A DNA stretch of 64,000 bases from Pseudidiomarina aestuarii (GCF_003987355.1 NZ_PIPR01000001.1:1116001-1180000), one strand, 5' to 3'; positions 25,627-36,030 are shown, counted from the stretch's first letter. Translations and numbers: made by a program. Notes: generated by a model not told the origin, from the sequence alone.

Positions 25627-27342
25627 TTAGTGATGCGTTGCTGCACCGGAACCACGTGGGTAACGGATTGACTCCACCAAATCTTGCGTTGCTTGAGGCG
25701 CATCACCAGTCATCTTGTGCACAATTAATGCCACGATGAAGTTGATGATCATACCGATAGTACCGATCCCCTCAGGCGAAATTCCGAACAACCAATTGTC
25801 AGGAATATTCGCAGTTGGGTTCACGAACTTGAAGTAAATGATATACGCCAAGGTAAACACGATACCGACGACCATACCGGCAATCGCACCCGCGCTGTTC
25901 ATCCGCTTATGGAAGATACCCATAATAATAGCCGGGAAGAAGCTTGCGGCTGCCAGACCGAACGCGAAGGCGACCACCTGCGCCACGAAGCCGGGCGGGT
26001 AAATACCGAAGTAAGTGGATATCGTTACCGCCACTGCTGCTGCGACTCGAGCCCAGAACAGTTCTTGTTTATCGGTAATATTCGGCGTCAATGTTCGTTT
26101 CAACAAGTCGTGTGAAACGGATGTCGAAATCACCAGCAATAAACCTGCCGAGGTCGACAACGCTGCTGCAACACCACCTGCTGCGACCAATGCCACCACC
26201 CAGGCCGGCAAATTCGCAATTTCAGGGTTTGCGAGAACCATGATGTCGCGGTCTACCGTCATTTCGTTGCGAGCATCACCTGAGTAGAACATACGACCAT
26301 CGTCATTCTTGTCTTCCCACGAAATCAAGCCGGTTTTTTCCCAGTTCTTGATCCACGATGGTGCAGCTTCATACTCCACACCCTGTAAATCAGGACCGTT
26401 TACCGTGTTGATTAAGTTGGTTTTCGCAAACGCTGCAATGGATGGTGCAGTGAGATACACAACAGAAATGAAGACCAGTGCCCAACCTGCTGATAAACGT
26501 GCATCTGATACTTTCGGTACAGTGAAGAAACGTACGATAACGTGCGGTAAACCCGCAGTACCGACCATTAATGCACAAGTAATCGCGAACATATCGATTT
26601 TACTGCGCACACCCTCGGTGTAGGCCGCCAAGCCGAGTTGCTCTGACAACCCGTCGAGACGTTGCAGCAAATACTCACCGCCACCTGGCACACCCTCGGC
26701 AATAGTCGCACCGAAACCCGTTTGCGGCAGAATATGACCGGTCATGTAGATGGAGATAAAAATAGCAGGCACTAAATACGCGAAAGCCAGCACTACGTAC
26801 TGCGCAACCTGCGTGTATGTGATCCCTTTCATTCCACCGAGAACGGTGTAGAAGAAAACAATTGCCGCACCGATATAAACACCGGTGGCGATATCAACTT
26901 CCAAGAACCGTGAGAACACCACACCTACACCGCGCATTTGTCCGGCAATGTAGGTAAAGCTGATGATAATCGCACACAACACCGCAATGGTACGTGCAGT
27001 TTGCGAATAATAGCGGTCACCAATGAAGTCAGGTACCGTGAACTTACCAAACTTCCGTAAGTACGGTGCCAAACACATAGCCAATAGGACATAGCCACCG
27101 GTCCAGCCCATCAAATAAACGCTGCCGGCATAACCCGCAAACGCAATAATGCCCGCCATCGAAATAAACGATGCCGCGGACATCCAGTCTGCCGCTGTGG
27201 CCATCCCGTTCATGACTGGATGAACACCACCACTGGCTACGTAAAAGTCATTCGTAGAGCCGGCTCGAGACCAAATCGCGATACCAATGTAAAGCGCGAA
27301 GGTCAGGCCGACGATAATAAACGTGAGAGTTTGAATATCCAT
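25627..27342 (-). CDS. actP: Sodium:solute symporter, ActP/VC_2705-like (probable acetate symporter)
   Basis: The 571-aa protein is an SSS-family transporter with about 13 membrane helices. TNDFYVASGGVHPVMNGMATAADWMSAASF is the conserved N-terminal region, and ATAADWMSAASFISM carries sodium-site residues. It resembles ActP, which imports acetate, and the VC_2705 subfamily that pairs with a DUF4212 small subunit, as here (11 bp gap). Neighbouring crbS and acs support acetate or short-chain carboxylate transport, but substrate is inferred. A strong terminator follows. Confidence 0.85.
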   Translation of the reverse strand: MDIQTLTFIIVGLTFALYIGIAIWSRAGSTNDFYVASGGVHPVMNGMATAADWMSAASFISMAGIIAFAGYAGSVYLMGWTGGYVLLAMCLAPYLRKFGKFTVPDFIGDRYYSQTARTIAVLCAIIISFTYIAGQMRGVGVVFSRFLEVDIATGVYIGAAIVFFYTVLGGMKGITYTQVAQYVVLAFAYLVPAIFISIYMTGHILPQTGFGATIAEGVPGGGEYLLQRLDGLSEQLGLAAYTEGVRSKIDMFAITCALMVGTAGLPHVIVRFFTVPKVSDARLSAGWALVFISVVYLTAPSIAAFAKTNLINTVNGPDLQGVEYEAAPSWIKNWEKTGLISWEDKNDDGRMFYSGDARNEMTVDRDIMVLANPEIANLPAWVVALVAAGGVAAALSTSAGLLLVISTSVSHDLLKRTLTPNITDKQELFWARVAAAVAVTISTYFGIYPPGFVAQVVAFAFGLAAASFFPAIIMGIFHKRMNSAGAIAGMVVGIVFTLAYIIYFKFVNPTANIPDNWLFGISPEGIGTIGMIINFIVALIVHKMTGDAPQATQDLVESIRYPRGSGAATHH

Positions 27343-27353
27343 GCTCGTCGCCC

Positions 27354-27620
27354 CTACTCTTCGTGAACTTCGTATTTGTTATCGAGCGCCGCCATGCGAT
27401 TCACATAGACGAAAATCAGCACAACGAATGTGATAATCGACCCTTGCTGAGCAAACCAAAAGCCCAGTTTGAAGCCGAAAAAGGTAATTTGGTTGAGTAC
27501 ATCCGCCAAAATAATGCCAAAGCCATACGACACGACGAACCAGACAACTAGTAACTTCAATACTAGGCTGATGTTTTCGCGCCAGTAGGCTTTCGCGAGT
27601 TCTTCGCTTTTAAAAGCCAT
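27354..27620 (-). CDS. DUF4212 small subunit of the sodium:solute symporter
   Basis: The 88-aa protein has two membrane helices and the family motifs AYWRENISLVLKLLVVWFVV and GFWFAQQGSIITFVVLIFVY. Such small subunits (TIGR03647 type) are encoded just before VC_2705-type symporters. I chose the ATG at 27620, preceded by GGAGG, rather than the GTG at 27659; the resulting length is usual. A dyad that may bind CrbR lies about 80 bp upstream. Confidence 0.88.
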   Translation of the reverse strand: MAFKSEELAKAYWRENISLVLKLLVVWFVVSYGFGIILADVLNQITFFGFKLGFWFAQQGSIITFVVLIFVYVNRMAALDNKYEVHEE

Positions 27621-27695
27621 ACGCCCTCCAGGTTGTTCCGTTGTTATTGTTTGGGTCACTATGCAATCTAGTCGTCATGCTCCAACTCAGAAATA

Positions 27696-27707
27696 AGACA
27701 TTGGTCT
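27696..27707. promoter_or_regulatory. Dyad AGAC-ATTG-GTCT, candidate CrbR site upstream of the symporter operon
   Basis: The perfect 4+4 inverted repeat AGAC-N4-GTCT followed by TA matches the dyad at 38824-38835 upstream of acs. It lies about 80 bp upstream of the DUF4212 start and about 110 bp upstream of crbS on the other strand. The regulator is inferred from shared position in the acetate genes. Confidence 0.4.
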
Positions 27708-27720
27708 AAGAGAGCTAGAC

Positions 27721-27801
27721 AATCGTTACTGGCTAATAGCTAATAGCAGCTCGGGTCTTTGTTTTGCTATTGTCTAGTAACTAGTAACTATTTGCGCTTT
27801 T
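27721..27801 (+). repeat. Heptamer-arm repeat, copy 6
   Basis: It begins AATCGTTACTGGCTAATAGC, has a diverged spacer (AGCTCGGGTCTTTGTTTTGC), then CTAGTAACTAGTAACTATTTGC and ends GCGCTTTT. It occupies the gap between the symporter operon and crbS. The crbS ribosome site (GAGGG at 27803) starts two bases after its end, so it should form most of the crbS leader RNA. Confidence 0.87.
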
Positions 27802-27813
27802 AGAGGGTTGGAT

Positions 27814-30800
27814 ATGACTGCTGTGTTGGTACTGGTATCACTGGCTTATATAGCACTTTTGTTTGCTGTCGCGCATTACGGTGACAAGCCCAATACCTTT
27901 GCCAATCGACTCAGCTACAAGCCACTGGTGTACAGCATGTCGCTGGCTATCTATTGCACCAGTTGGACCTACTACGGTGCGGTGGGAAATGCTGCAGCCT
28001 CGGGCTGGGCCTATATTCCAATCTTGCTAGGACCCTTTCTATTATTTGTCTTTGCACTGCCGCTGATGGAGAAGTTGGTCTCAGTCAGTAAACAGCAAAA
28101 TATCACCTCTATTGCTGACTTTATTGCGTCGCGTTATGGCAAGCGCCAGCGCATTGCTCTGTTTGTGACGCTGATAGCAGCCTTGGCCACCATCCCCTAT
28201 ATTGCGCTGCAACTAAAAGCGGTCGGCCTCACGTTTGTAGTACTGACTGACAACACCTCTGCATTCACCGAGCTATCCATCAACGAGCTACTAGCAGCTG
28301 CGCTGATGGCCGCCTTTGCCATGTGGTTTGGTACGCGCCATATCGAAGTCACCGAATATCGCAACGGTATGATCTTGGCGATAGCCTTTGAATCTCTGGT
28401 CAAACTCGTGGCATTGGTAGTCGCTGCAGTATTTGCATGGCATTTATATAGCTCTGTGGGCTCTGAGCAGTTGTTCCAGCGGCTTGCCAACCCACCCTCT
28501 GCAGCTTGGTCTTGGCGCGCACTACTCGAGTTTGATTTTATTGTGCAGACCTTTATGGCGGCGGGCGTGATTTTGTGTTTGCCGCGACAGTTTCACGTCG
28601 CAGTAGTCGATAACGTCAATGTGAGTCATCTCAAGACCGCCCGTTGGGGCTTCCCCCTGTATCTGTTGATCATCGCCGTAGCGATTGTGCCGATTGCAGT
28701 CAGTGGGCAGTTTTTCTTCGGTGACGGCGTGGACGGCTCGACCTTCGCGCTGCAGTTACCCATGATGAATGACCAACCCTGGTTAGCAGTATTTATCTTT
28801 ATTGGCGGATTTTCGGCGGCTACGGCTATGGTCATCATAGCCTCAGTGACCCTCAGCACCATGATTACGAATGACGTGATTATGCCGTTTATCTTACAGC
28901 GTCGGAGTCAGTTCCCTTTTACTGGCAGCGCGCCGATTGGTGTGCTTGCCGACACCCGCAGTTTCCAAGGACGCCTGCTCCTGATCCGACGCATTGCAAT
29001 TGGCGTGATCATGCTGCTGTCGTATCTGTGCTACTACTTTTGGGCCGCAAATACGGGACTCGTCAGTATCGGCTTGTTAGCCTTCTCGGTTGTTTTACAG
29101 CTGCTACCCGCGGTACTGGGTGGACTCTATTGGCGTCGAGGTCACGCCCGTGGCGTCTACGTGGGCCTCGGTGCAGGCCTCATCGCTTGGTTATTTGCGG
29201 TGGCAGTACCCATGTACCTACCCCATCAAATTAGTGACACCAGTATCATTACTCAGGGCACTGTGGTCAGTTTGGTGGTGAATACCATCGCCTACATAGT
29301 CTTCTCTTTGCTCGCTCAGCCACGCCTTGTCGACCGTATCCAAGCTACCGCGTTTGTGAAGCCGCGCTCAACATTGCAAGAGCACACCATTGGTCGTCAT
29401 CACCAAGCCACCAATGGCGATATGCTGCTGTTATTGAGAACTTTCCTCGGCGAGCAACGCGCTAGCCAGCTACTGGAGTTTTTTGCGGCGTCCGAGCGCG
29501 GCATGAAAATCACTGAAGCCATGCGTGAGGACGTCGCGAAGCGGGAGTTTATTGACTTTGTCGAGCGCTCACTCAGTGGTGTGCTGGGAGCCGCCACCGC
29601 CCGTTCATTAGTCGAGGCCGCATTGCGTGACCGCCGACTGCACCTTGAGGAAGTCGTCCATTTCTTTGACGACACCACCCAAGCGCTGCAAACCCAGCAA
29701 TCCATTCTCTTTAGCTCACTGGAGAACCTCGCACAGGGCATTTCAGTAGTTGATGCCGAGCTGCGCTTGGTGGCGTGGAATAAGCGCTACTTAGATCTCT
29801 TCGAGTATCCAGAAGGAATGGTCAAACCAGGGCAGCCGATTGCGACTCTAATCCGGTATAACGCGGAGCGCGGCGAATGTGGTCCAGGAGAAATTGATGA
29901 GCTCGTTGCCAAGCGTTTGAATTACATGCAGATGGGCTCACCTCACCGCTTTATTCGCCGCCGCGGTGATGGGCGCGTGATTGAAATGGTCGGTAATCCA
30001 CTACCCAATGGTGGTTTCGTGACCTCCTTCACCGACATTACTGAGCACGTTGAAACGGCGCAGGCTTTAGAAGAAGCCAATATCGATCTGGAGCAACGCA
30101 TCAATGTGCGCCAGCGCAAAATCCGTGAAATCAATAATGAACTGACTGAGGAAATTGAGCGTCGCCGGAAAGTAGAAGTAGAGCTGAAACAAGCCAAACT
30201 CGAAGCTGAGGAAGCCAATGCTTCGAAAACGCGATTCTTAGCGTTAGCCAGCCACGATATCCTGCAGCCCCTCAATGCCGCACGCTTATATTTGTCAGCC
30301 GTTGATGAGACCAGCCTGACGCCAGCCAATGATCAACTGCTACAGAAGCTCGATACAGCGCTCGCCTCGACCGAACACTTGCTGTCGACGCTCCTACAAA
30401 TCGCCAAAATGGACCAAGGTGCATTGCAACCCACATTCCGCCATGTGCGCTTGGATACGATATTGCAGCCGCTAATCCACGAGTACAACGTGTTGGCGCA
30501 GCAAAAACATATTCAGTTTAAGGCGCGCTTACTTGATGGAGTGATCCTTACCGACCCCACCTACTTGCGTCGAATTATTCAAAACTTTCTGTCGAATGCG
30601 ATTAAGTACAATAAAGAACATGGCAAGGTTTTGTTGGGTGTGCGCCGCCGCGGCGAGCAATTACAAATTGCGGTCTGGGACACCGGTCCGGGCATTACTT
30701 CACAGCAACAGCACCGTATTTTTGATGCCTTTTACCGCGGTCAAAATACTCGCGTGGAAGGTGTGGGGCTCGGACTTTCGGTCGCCAAACGAATGAGTGA

Positions 30801-31308
30801 GCAACTACGCTGCGCACTCAAATTGCAAACGCGCGAAGGGTTTGGCAGTTGTTTCTCGGTGACCGTGCCACTCGGTAATGCCGAGTTGATTGATGAACGC
30901 CCGCCCACAGAAACCGCAAGTTCGCCCACAGAACGTCTCCTACTCATTTGCGTGGATGACGACCAAGAAAATCTAGCGGCGTTGCGCGCACTGCTGGAGA
31001 AATGGAATTGTGAAGTCGAAACGTTCTGTACCAGCGATACCGCGTTGGCCTATGCTCGCTCTCACGAACGCCCAGATGGGCTGCTACTGGATTATCAATT
31101 GGGTGATGACGCTCACGATGGGCTCAGCCTATGCCGAGCCTTACGCGAGCAATGGGGCGATTCTGTGCCAGCAGCGTTGGTTACTGCCATGCGCGACGAC
31201 AACTTGCGCCGGCAGGCGCGCGAACAGCAATTACACTTCCTCGCCAAGCCAGTCAAACCGGCTGCGCTCAAGGCACTGCTCAAACATATCCAGCAACGTC
31301 GCGGCTAA
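27814..31308 (+). CDS. crbS: Hybrid sensor histidine kinase with symporter domain, CrbS
   Basis: This 1164-aa protein has an SSS-like membrane domain (residues about 1-490, 12-13 helices), a PAS domain (about 630-745; LAQGISVVDAELRLVAWNKRY), a coiled coil, a HisKA domain with His814 in ASHDILQPLNAAR, an ATPase domain (NFLSNAIKYN, DTGPGI, GLGLSV) and a C-terminal receiver with Asp1093 in LLLDYQLGDD. This is the CrbS/MxtR layout, which senses acetate-related signals and phosphorylates CrbR to switch on acs. The ATG at 27814 has GAGGG six bases upstream; a TTG at 27808 is less likely. crbR lies 4.7 kb away, beyond a protease gene. Confidence 0.9.
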   Translation: MTAVLVLVSLAYIALLFAVAHYGDKPNTFANRLSYKPLVYSMSLAIYCTSWTYYGAVGNAAASGWAYIPILLGPFLLFVFALPLMEKLVSVSKQQNITSIADFIASRYGKRQRIALFVTLIAALATIPYIALQLKAVGLTFVVLTDNTSAFTELSINELLAAALMAAFAMWFGTRHIEVTEYRNGMILAIAFESLVKLVALVVAAVFAWHLYSSVGSEQLFQRLANPPSAAWSWRALLEFDFIVQTFMAAGVILCLPRQFHVAVVDNVNVSHLKTARWGFPLYLLIIAVAIVPIAVSGQFFFGDGVDGSTFALQLPMMNDQPWLAVFIFIGGFSAATAMVIIASVTLSTMITNDVIMPFILQRRSQFPFTGSAPIGVLADTRSFQGRLLLIRRIAIGVIMLLSYLCYYFWAANTGLVSIGLLAFSVVLQLLPAVLGGLYWRRGHARGVYVGLGAGLIAWLFAVAVPMYLPHQISDTSIITQGTVVSLVVNTIAYIVFSLLAQPRLVDRIQATAFVKPRSTLQEHTIGRHHQATNGDMLLLLRTFLGEQRASQLLEFFAASERGMKITEAMREDVAKREFIDFVERSLSGVLGAATARSLVEAALRDRRLHLEEVVHFFDDTTQALQTQQSILFSSLENLAQGISVVDAELRLVAWNKRYLDLFEYPEGMVKPGQPIATLIRYNAERGECGPGEIDELVAKRLNYMQMGSPHRFIRRRGDGRVIEMVGNPLPNGGFVTSFTDITEHVETAQALEEANIDLEQRINVRQRKIREINNELTEEIERRRKVEVELKQAKLEAEEANASKTRFLALASHDILQPLNAARLYLSAVDETSLTPANDQLLQKLDTALASTEHLLSTLLQIAKMDQGALQPTFRHVRLDTILQPLIHEYNVLAQQKHIQFKARLLDGVILTDPTYLRRIIQNFLSNAIKYNKEHGKVLLGVRRRGEQLQIAVWDTGPGITSQQQHRIFDAFYRGQNTRVEGVGLGLSVAKRMSEQLRCALKLQTREGFGSCFSVTVPLGNAELIDERPPTETASSPTERLLLICVDDDQENLAALRALLEKWNCEVETFCTSDTALAYARSHERPDGLLLDYQLGDDAHDGLSLCRALREQWGDSVPAALVTAMRDDNLRRQAREQQLHFLAKPVKPAALKALLKHIQQRRG

Positions 31309-31333
31309 CCGCGACGTTGTTGGAGCAACAGAT

Positions 31334-31801
31334 CTACATCGTTTCTGTGGGAAGTGCGCGACAAACGCCACCTTGGAGGCTGAGTTTGGGCTCTGGAATC
31401 ACTTCACAGGTACCCATCATTTGTTGCTCTTCATTCAGCCAGCGGCGCAGTTCGGTGTACTCTTTCGCCATCGTTTCAATGATGTCTGTATCGACATTTT
31501 CGGTGGAGTACGCAATATAATATTCAGGGCCGCCACAAGGCCGCGCACCCACTTCGAGCATGCGGCACTGGCTCAAGTCTGTTGCTGCAGCTGCGCCAAC
31601 CATACTGCGAATCGCATTATTCATTTCAGCAAGTTTTGCGCCTGCTTGTTCGGCATCCATCTTGTCGAGAGCGGTCGCTTCCGCTTCAACAATTTGCTCT
31701 TGCTCGGTAGCTTGTTGTAGCGAGTCTTCTGGCTTTTCACTACACCCGAGCATCAGCGCGCTGGCTAGCAAAACCGCAGTGGTACGAATGATTCTTTGCA
31801 T
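31334..31801 (-). CDS. Small lipoprotein of unknown function
   Basis: The 155-aa product has a lipoprotein signal peptide (IIRTTAVLLASALMLGC, Cys as lipidation site) and no aspartate at +2, so the outer membrane is the likely destination. A Glu/Ala-rich helical stretch (EQEQIVEAEATALDKMDAEQ) precedes a Cys-containing C-terminal part (four cysteines). I do not recognise a family. The start has AGGAG seven bases upstream; an upstream in-frame ATG at 31858 lies in the terminator of the protease gene and is unlikely. It is convergent with crbS. Confidence 0.75.
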   Translation of the reverse strand: MQRIIRTTAVLLASALMLGCSEKPEDSLQQATEQEQIVEAEATALDKMDAEQAGAKLAEMNNAIRSMVGAAAATDLSQCRMLEVGARPCGGPEYYIAYSTENVDTDIIETMAKEYTELRRWLNEEQQMMGTCEVIPEPKLSLQGGVCRALPTETM

Positions 31802-31816
31802 CTTTTGTCTCCTTTC

Positions 31817-31850
31817 AAAAAAAAGCCCGCAGTGCTGCACACCGCGGGCT
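31817..31850 (-). terminator. Terminator between the S8 protease and the lipoprotein gene
   Basis: On the minus strand AGCCCGC and GCGGGCT form a 7-bp stem around a 13-base region that can pair further (GTG/CAC), followed by eight T. It lies 24 bp past the protease stop and just before the lipoprotein ribosome site, so the two genes are probably separate units. Confidence 0.82.
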
Positions 31851-31873
31851 GTGTTCATTCACTATTGCTTAGC

Positions 31874-34800
31874 TTACGCTAGGCGACGGCGGCGCAGCAA
31901 GGCTAATGGCAGCACCAGTAGTGCTACAATCCAACCGAATGCACCACTCGATGGTTTCGGCTCTAACCGCACTTGCACAGTGGCTGTATCGGTTAAATCA
32001 CCATCGCTCGCAGTGACAGTAAAGGTCACTGTAGTCGCTTGATCCACTTCTGGTGACGTGAAAGTCACGCTTGCACCTGAAGTCGAGCTGAGTGATACCG
32101 ACGTCGTGCCTGATTGTGCCCAAGTGTAAGTCAACGCATCACCGTCGGGATCTTCAGACGTTGCAGCAGACAACGTGATGGTCTCACCTGGCTCCGCTGA
32201 TACCGCTGAGGTTGTTGCCGCAGCTTCTGGAGCTTGGTTAAACAACTCGAAGCTCGCAGTTGCGGTCGCTGTTGGACTGCCCGCAGCATCGACTGCACGA
32301 TATTCAACGACTGCAGTACCGACAAAACCATCATCTGGTGTAAAGACCAAGTTGGTTCCATCAAATGCTGCTGTACCGCCCGCTTCAGCTTGCGAGACCA
32401 CCTCAAGTGTTAAATCACCATCGACATCAAACGACTGCACTGCTGCAGCAGAGTAGCTTTGGTCACCTGAGCTGACTTCAGTCAACGTCAGCACATCACG
32501 ACCCGTGGTGTTAAGAACGGCTGCAAGGTCAACGGTTAGTGGGTTATTCTTCGCACCGCTCGCTTGCGCAGTAATCGCTTCACCAATGGTATCGACCTGT
32601 AAGTCGTAGTCGATTTCCACAGCTGCTTTTTCGCCACTGCGAGTGAAGGCACGATACGCGGTTCCGGAGGCTGGGATGCTACCTTCGCCATCGTAGTACA
32701 ACTGCGTACCAAAGGTACCGTCGAGAGACTCTACTCCAACCGTTGCGAATTCAGGTGATGCCGGAATATCAATGTAGTTAAAGTAAACTTCATTAGACGC
32801 CAGTTTCAGCCACACAGAGAAGGTATATTGGTTCGCATTTTCGTCACCCACTTCATCGAACAAGCGGGCATTGACATATTCCCAAACAAACCACTGAGCA
32901 CCATCCACATTGAATACACCATAGCGGATTTCACTACCGGCAATACCACCTACAACAAAGTCGGCCCACAGTGGCGCCATCACACCTTGTGGCGGTGCTT
33001 CATCTGGAATTGGCATATTGATAAAGCTAGACGCCATAGCACCGGTTTGTGCGTTCGGTGCAATCACACCGTTCATCGTTAAGGTCACAGTATTCACCGT
33101 TTGACCGTCAACAATAATGCCACCGAAGTTGGTCAGCGGGAATGTATACACTTCTTCATCACAGCCAGCTGCACAGAGTGACGAACCGATGCCTGCTGCA
33201 GCGAGTGATACACCTGCAAACGGGAAGCTTCCCGAAGCGTCCACATAACTCTCATTCGCCTCATCGGTCTGCGTGCCTGTCCAAACAATCGTTGAACCGT
33301 CATCACTTAAACCGAAGTTCGTCGCTGTTGCGCGCGTTTCCGTTGCATTCACCGAGCCTTCAACGACAGTCGCGCCTGTTGGCACTTGAACTGCAACCGT
33401 TACCGGTTCACCAGTGCTACCTAAAGCACCACGTGCAGTCATGGTATATGGCGAACCAATGACAGCTTCACCTGCGGTTTGACCCACGCTAACAATAGCG
33501 GGGTTGTCTGACTTGGTCGCATACACAGCAATTGGCATACGCAGATCACTGCTGTTGCCGCTGTTCTCCAGTAAAACCTCGCCGAAATACCAACCGTCTT
33601 CTGCAAAACGGGTATCGACCGTCAATTCGAACTCAGCACTGCCATCTGCTGCGATGTCGACATTGGTCACGTTTAACTCAGCCGTCACATCAGCGTCACG
33701 CATTGCAACCGAAGCAGTCCAATTCGAAGCTGCACCGCTGATATCGGTGATTGTCCGGTCGAATGTACAGGTAATCGCGCAAGATACATTGGCAAACGAT
33801 GGCTTATCGACTACGACAGCGACATTCGCAGCCGCAGCGATATCCATCCGTCCAGCACCTACATCAAATGGATCGCTTGGCGTCTGTCCGTCTTGTTTGA
33901 TAATGCCGCCAATGCTAGAAGTCATCAAAATTGACTTCAGTTGGTCTGCATCCAGGTCACCATAAACGTCTTTCAATAATGCTGCGGCACCAGCAACATG
34001 TGGCGCTGCCATCGACGTTCCGGTCATCGTCATTAAACCGCCGGTGGTGCTTGCAGACAGAATGTTCGTGCCCGGCGCAGCGATATCAGGTTTCAAGAAG
34101 TTCGGGTTACCGTTAGGACCGCGTGAACTCGAACCCGCCATTAAATCAGCAAGCTCTGGATACACCTTCGCTTGCGCAGGGGTGATCACTGCCTCATCGC
34201 CCGCAGACCAAGCCGCCAATACAGCCTCGCCGTCAGCTTGCGAAATAGAGAAGCTCGGTAGCGTTGACGCACCGACGTTCATGATCAATGCACCCGGTGC
34301 GTTGTTATACAACAACATACCGCTTGCGCCTGCGTTATCCAGATTGATGGCTTTTTGCTCAAACGAACATTCACCACGTTGCACCAGCACGAGCTCACCA
34401 TTAAAGGCGCCCTCAGCAAATGCGTTACAAGCAAGTGCGTTGGCTTCATCAACCACAATAGTTGCCGTCAATTCCGCAACAAAGTCTTCTTCAAGGAACG
34501 TTTGGCTGCCTTCAGTTGCATCAATACCTGTCAAGCCAGATACACTCAACTGATTCACGAAGTCACGGCCATGTGTAGTGTTAGCTACCGACAAACCGTC
34601 TTCAATACAGCTTGGACAACCGATCGTCATTTCACCTGGGCCAGAGTTACCTGCAGAGGTAACAGTCAACACACCCGCTGCATTAATCGCTTCGAAAACA
34701 GGTTTATAAGCACTGTCTTCAGGCGCAGAACCTGCTCCACCGCCCCATGAGTTGTTGATGACATCAGCGCCATCAGCCAAGGCATCTTCGAGTGCTGGAA

Positions 34801-35797
34801 TCAGCATGGCATTCGAACCACTACCGATGTTGTCGGTGTTACGGAACAATGCCTTATAAGCCATCAAATAAGCACCCGGTGCAACACCTGATACATTGAC
34901 AGCAGCGCCGCCGATGGTTGAAGTAACTGGATTACCTACAGCAGTTCCAGCTACGTGCGTACCATGTCCACCGACATCCTGCGGAGTAAGCACTTCATCA
35001 GGCAGCGTTTCAAAGGTTGGATCGTAATAGCGCGCGACAATCAATTTATCGTTACAGAAGGTCGCATCAACAGTCGCACAGTAATCGTCATCTGCAGCCG
35101 GCTCGGTTAATGGTGTGTGCCCATTGTCTGCAAACATAGGATGGGTCGGTGTAATACCACCATCAATGACTGCCACCCGTACGCCCGCACCTGCAGTATC
35201 TTGCCCGCCCAACACTGACCACACTTCCGGTGTATTGAGCAGGTCAATGGATGCGTCCATTTGCGTGTACATCATTTCGTTTTCGAATACGCGCTTCACA
35301 CCAGGAATACTGGCTAATTCGGCTTTTGCATCGACTTTGCCTGGCAACTTCACCACCATACCGTTCATGGTCAGACTTAAGTGGCGACTAACCTGCAACT
35401 CAGGGAATTTTGCCTGCATTGCTGACATGACTTTACGCTGCTCTTGGAGCAAAAACTCTTGGTAATTTTTTGCAGCTGGCAAGCTCGCATCGAACTGCTC
35501 TAAGCCATTCGCTTTGGCTGAGCTCGGCGACAATCCTGCAATACCACCGTTGTATAAAGTGGCGGCTGGGGCTTCCAGTTGCACAATGTAATAAGTTGGA
35601 AACTCTTGTTGAAGCTTCGTGCGTTCGAACTTCTTCGCTGCCAACACAGCGCGGTCACGCTGCGGAACCGGTTGGTCTTGTGCCGGTGTGAGTTGCTGTG
35701 CAACTACCGACCCTGTTGCTAGCGTCGACGCAATGGCAACCGCTAGAACATGCTTGCGCGTCGCGAACGCGGGTAGCAATGATTGAACTGCTTTCAT
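31874..35797 (-). CDS. Secreted subtilisin-like (S8) protease with C-terminal sorting tail
   Basis: The 1307-aa preproprotein has a signal peptide (cleavage near SVVAQQ), an I9-type propeptide (about 65-175; YYIVQLEAP), and an S8 domain with Asp212 (VAVIDGG), His278 (GGHGTHVAG) and Ser595 (TGTSMAAPHVAG). A PA domain is inserted (LVQRGECSFEQKA). The C-terminal half has Ig/cadherin/PKD-like modules, including AATSEDPDGDALTYTWAQSG. The end, GAFGW followed by a hydrophobic segment and RRRRLA, resembles a GlyGly-CTERM-type sorting signal. It is probably an exported nutrient-acquisition protease. It lies between crbS and crbR but has its own terminator. Confidence 0.93.
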   Translation of the reverse strand: MKAVQSLLPAFATRKHVLAVAIASTLATGSVVAQQLTPAQDQPVPQRDRAVLAAKKFERTKLQQEFPTYYIVQLEAPAATLYNGGIAGLSPSSAKANGLEQFDASLPAAKNYQEFLLQEQRKVMSAMQAKFPELQVSRHLSLTMNGMVVKLPGKVDAKAELASIPGVKRVFENEMMYTQMDASIDLLNTPEVWSVLGGQDTAGAGVRVAVIDGGITPTHPMFADNGHTPLTEPAADDDYCATVDATFCNDKLIVARYYDPTFETLPDEVLTPQDVGGHGTHVAGTAVGNPVTSTIGGAAVNVSGVAPGAYLMAYKALFRNTDNIGSGSNAMLIPALEDALADGADVINNSWGGGAGSAPEDSAYKPVFEAINAAGVLTVTSAGNSGPGEMTIGCPSCIEDGLSVANTTHGRDFVNQLSVSGLTGIDATEGSQTFLEEDFVAELTATIVVDEANALACNAFAEGAFNGELVLVQRGECSFEQKAINLDNAGASGMLLYNNAPGALIMNVGASTLPSFSISQADGEAVLAAWSAGDEAVITPAQAKVYPELADLMAGSSSRGPNGNPNFLKPDIAAPGTNILSASTTGGLMTMTGTSMAAPHVAGAAALLKDVYGDLDADQLKSILMTSSIGGIIKQDGQTPSDPFDVGAGRMDIAAAANVAVVVDKPSFANVSCAITCTFDRTITDISGAASNWTASVAMRDADVTAELNVTNVDIAADGSAEFELTVDTRFAEDGWYFGEVLLENSGNSSDLRMPIAVYATKSDNPAIVSVGQTAGEAVIGSPYTMTARGALGSTGEPVTVAVQVPTGATVVEGSVNATETRATATNFGLSDDGSTIVWTGTQTDEANESYVDASGSFPFAGVSLAAAGIGSSLCAAGCDEEVYTFPLTNFGGIIVDGQTVNTVTLTMNGVIAPNAQTGAMASSFINMPIPDEAPPQGVMAPLWADFVVGGIAGSEIRYGVFNVDGAQWFVWEYVNARLFDEVGDENANQYTFSVWLKLASNEVYFNYIDIPASPEFATVGVESLDGTFGTQLYYDGEGSIPASGTAYRAFTRSGEKAAVEIDYDLQVDTIGEAITAQASGAKNNPLTVDLAAVLNTTGRDVLTLTEVSSGDQSYSAAAVQSFDVDGDLTLEVVSQAEAGGTAAFDGTNLVFTPDDGFVGTAVVEYRAVDAAGSPTATATASFELFNQAPEAAATTSAVSAEPGETITLSAATSEDPDGDALTYTWAQSGTTSVSLSSTSGASVTFTSPEVDQATTVTFTVTASDGDLTDTATVQVRLEPKPSSGAFGWIVALLVLPLALLRRRRLA

Positions 35798-36030
35798 GTG
35801 TATTAACCTCTGGTTACTTACTTTATTTTTCTGATTAACTCTGCCTGGCGACCTTGTTTCGACGCCAGAATATAATTGTTATTTTTTAGTAATGAGCATC
35901 AAGAATGTAGCACGCATCAGGCTATGGACACACGAACTTAGGGCAGGTTTTACACAAGGGGTTGTAACGAATTGTAACTGTTGTTAACAAATCATCAAAA
36001 GTGACAAAGTGGATAAGTTGTCTATTTTAT

